Source of the DNA: Lysobacterales bacterium
Lineage (GTDB): Bacteria > Pseudomonadota > Gammaproteobacteria > Xanthomonadales > SZUA-36
Assembly (NCBI GenBank): GCA_009692275.1
Contig: SHZL01000036.1
Span: 1-14,394 of the forward strand
Direction: 5' to 3'
Length of the DNA stretch: 14,394 bases
Shown here: positions 14,292 through 14,394 of the stretch, one piece after another
How positions within the stretch are numbered: position 1 is the stretch's first letter
Layout of the letters: each line of letters starts with the position of its first letter
Translations under genes and position numbers: made by a program
Notes under the pieces: generated by a model
Database searches by the model: none
The model's input: the letters and a program-made list of their open reading frames with translations, nothing else
What the model was told of the DNA's origin: nothing

Positions 14292-14394
14292 CTTTTCCCA
14301 TTCCGCCCCATCGGCTTGTCAATCCTGTCCGGTCGAACTTTACTCGACTTTGTTATCGTGTACCATTCGGCCATGATTGCTGTTGACACGAGTC
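14292..14394. promoter_or_regulatory. Region upstream of the patatin-like gene; plus-strand TTGACA at the right edge
   Basis: No gene is visible. On the plus strand a consensus -35-like TTGACA sits at 14383-14388, but the matching -10 would lie outside the window, so a rightward gene beyond the edge can only be guessed. A minus-strand TTGACA (plus 14317-14322) has no -10 at the right distance before the patatin start. Confidence 0.25.

Overview
The window reads as a chromosomal segment of a free-living gammaproteobacterium, moderately GC-rich. The evidence is a complete proteobacterial Mla phospholipid-transport cluster (mlaFEDCB followed by mlaA), several lipoproteins with classical lipoboxes, a DUF3604 / parvulin / HupE-UreJ cluster, and a secreted metalloprotease with a '...FSDGFE' tail of the kind I recall from Xanthomonadales-like exoproteins. 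I cannot name the genus. Most genes lie on the minus strand. No rRNA, tRNA, CRISPR array, insertion sequence or phage gene was seen.

Left part (1-4802, minus strand). The 5' part of a family-5 extracellular solute-binding lipoprotein runs off the left edge. Upstream of it is the Mla cluster in the order mlaF (ATPase), mlaE (permease), mlaD (MCE protein), mlaC (periplasmic carrier), mlaB (STAS protein), mlaA (outer-membrane lipoprotein). The first five genes are tightly spaced or overlapping. Together they would shuttle phospholipids between the outer and inner membranes and keep the outer leaflet asymmetric.

Centre left (4803-5521). This stretch of about 720 bases has no credible protein gene. 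It holds a well-delimited candidate non-coding RNA of about 360 nt on the minus strand. It has a near-consensus sigma-70 promoter (TTGACA, 17 nt, TAAGGT), a strong intrinsic terminator, internal GGA-bearing repeats and hairpins, and no match to RNase P RNA, tmRNA, 6S or SRP RNA that I can recognise. It is the best candidate for something undescribed here.

Centre (5522-9326, minus strand). Three genes, in transcription order: a DUF3604 lipoprotein with PHP-like histidine motifs, a membrane-anchored parvulin-type prolyl isomerase, and a HupE/UreJ-family membrane protein. The DUF3604 gene is split by a -1 frameshift at a GGGGTTTT run. A perfect 10-bp terminator hairpin separates it from the isomerase gene, and its position also corrects the isomerase start codon.

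Right part (9327-14394). A divergent plus-strand pair encodes peptide deformylase and an APC-family amino-acid permease. Convergent to these are a secreted M12B-like zinc metalloprotease and a DUF3336/patatin phospholipase. The patatin frame is interrupted by one in-frame amber codon, after which 73 family-like codons continue to a normal TAA. TAG is the ordinary stop of at least six other genes here, so genome-wide amber recoding is unlikely. Two single-base lesions within about 4 kb could be genuine gene decay or base-calling or assembly errors; raw reads would decide.
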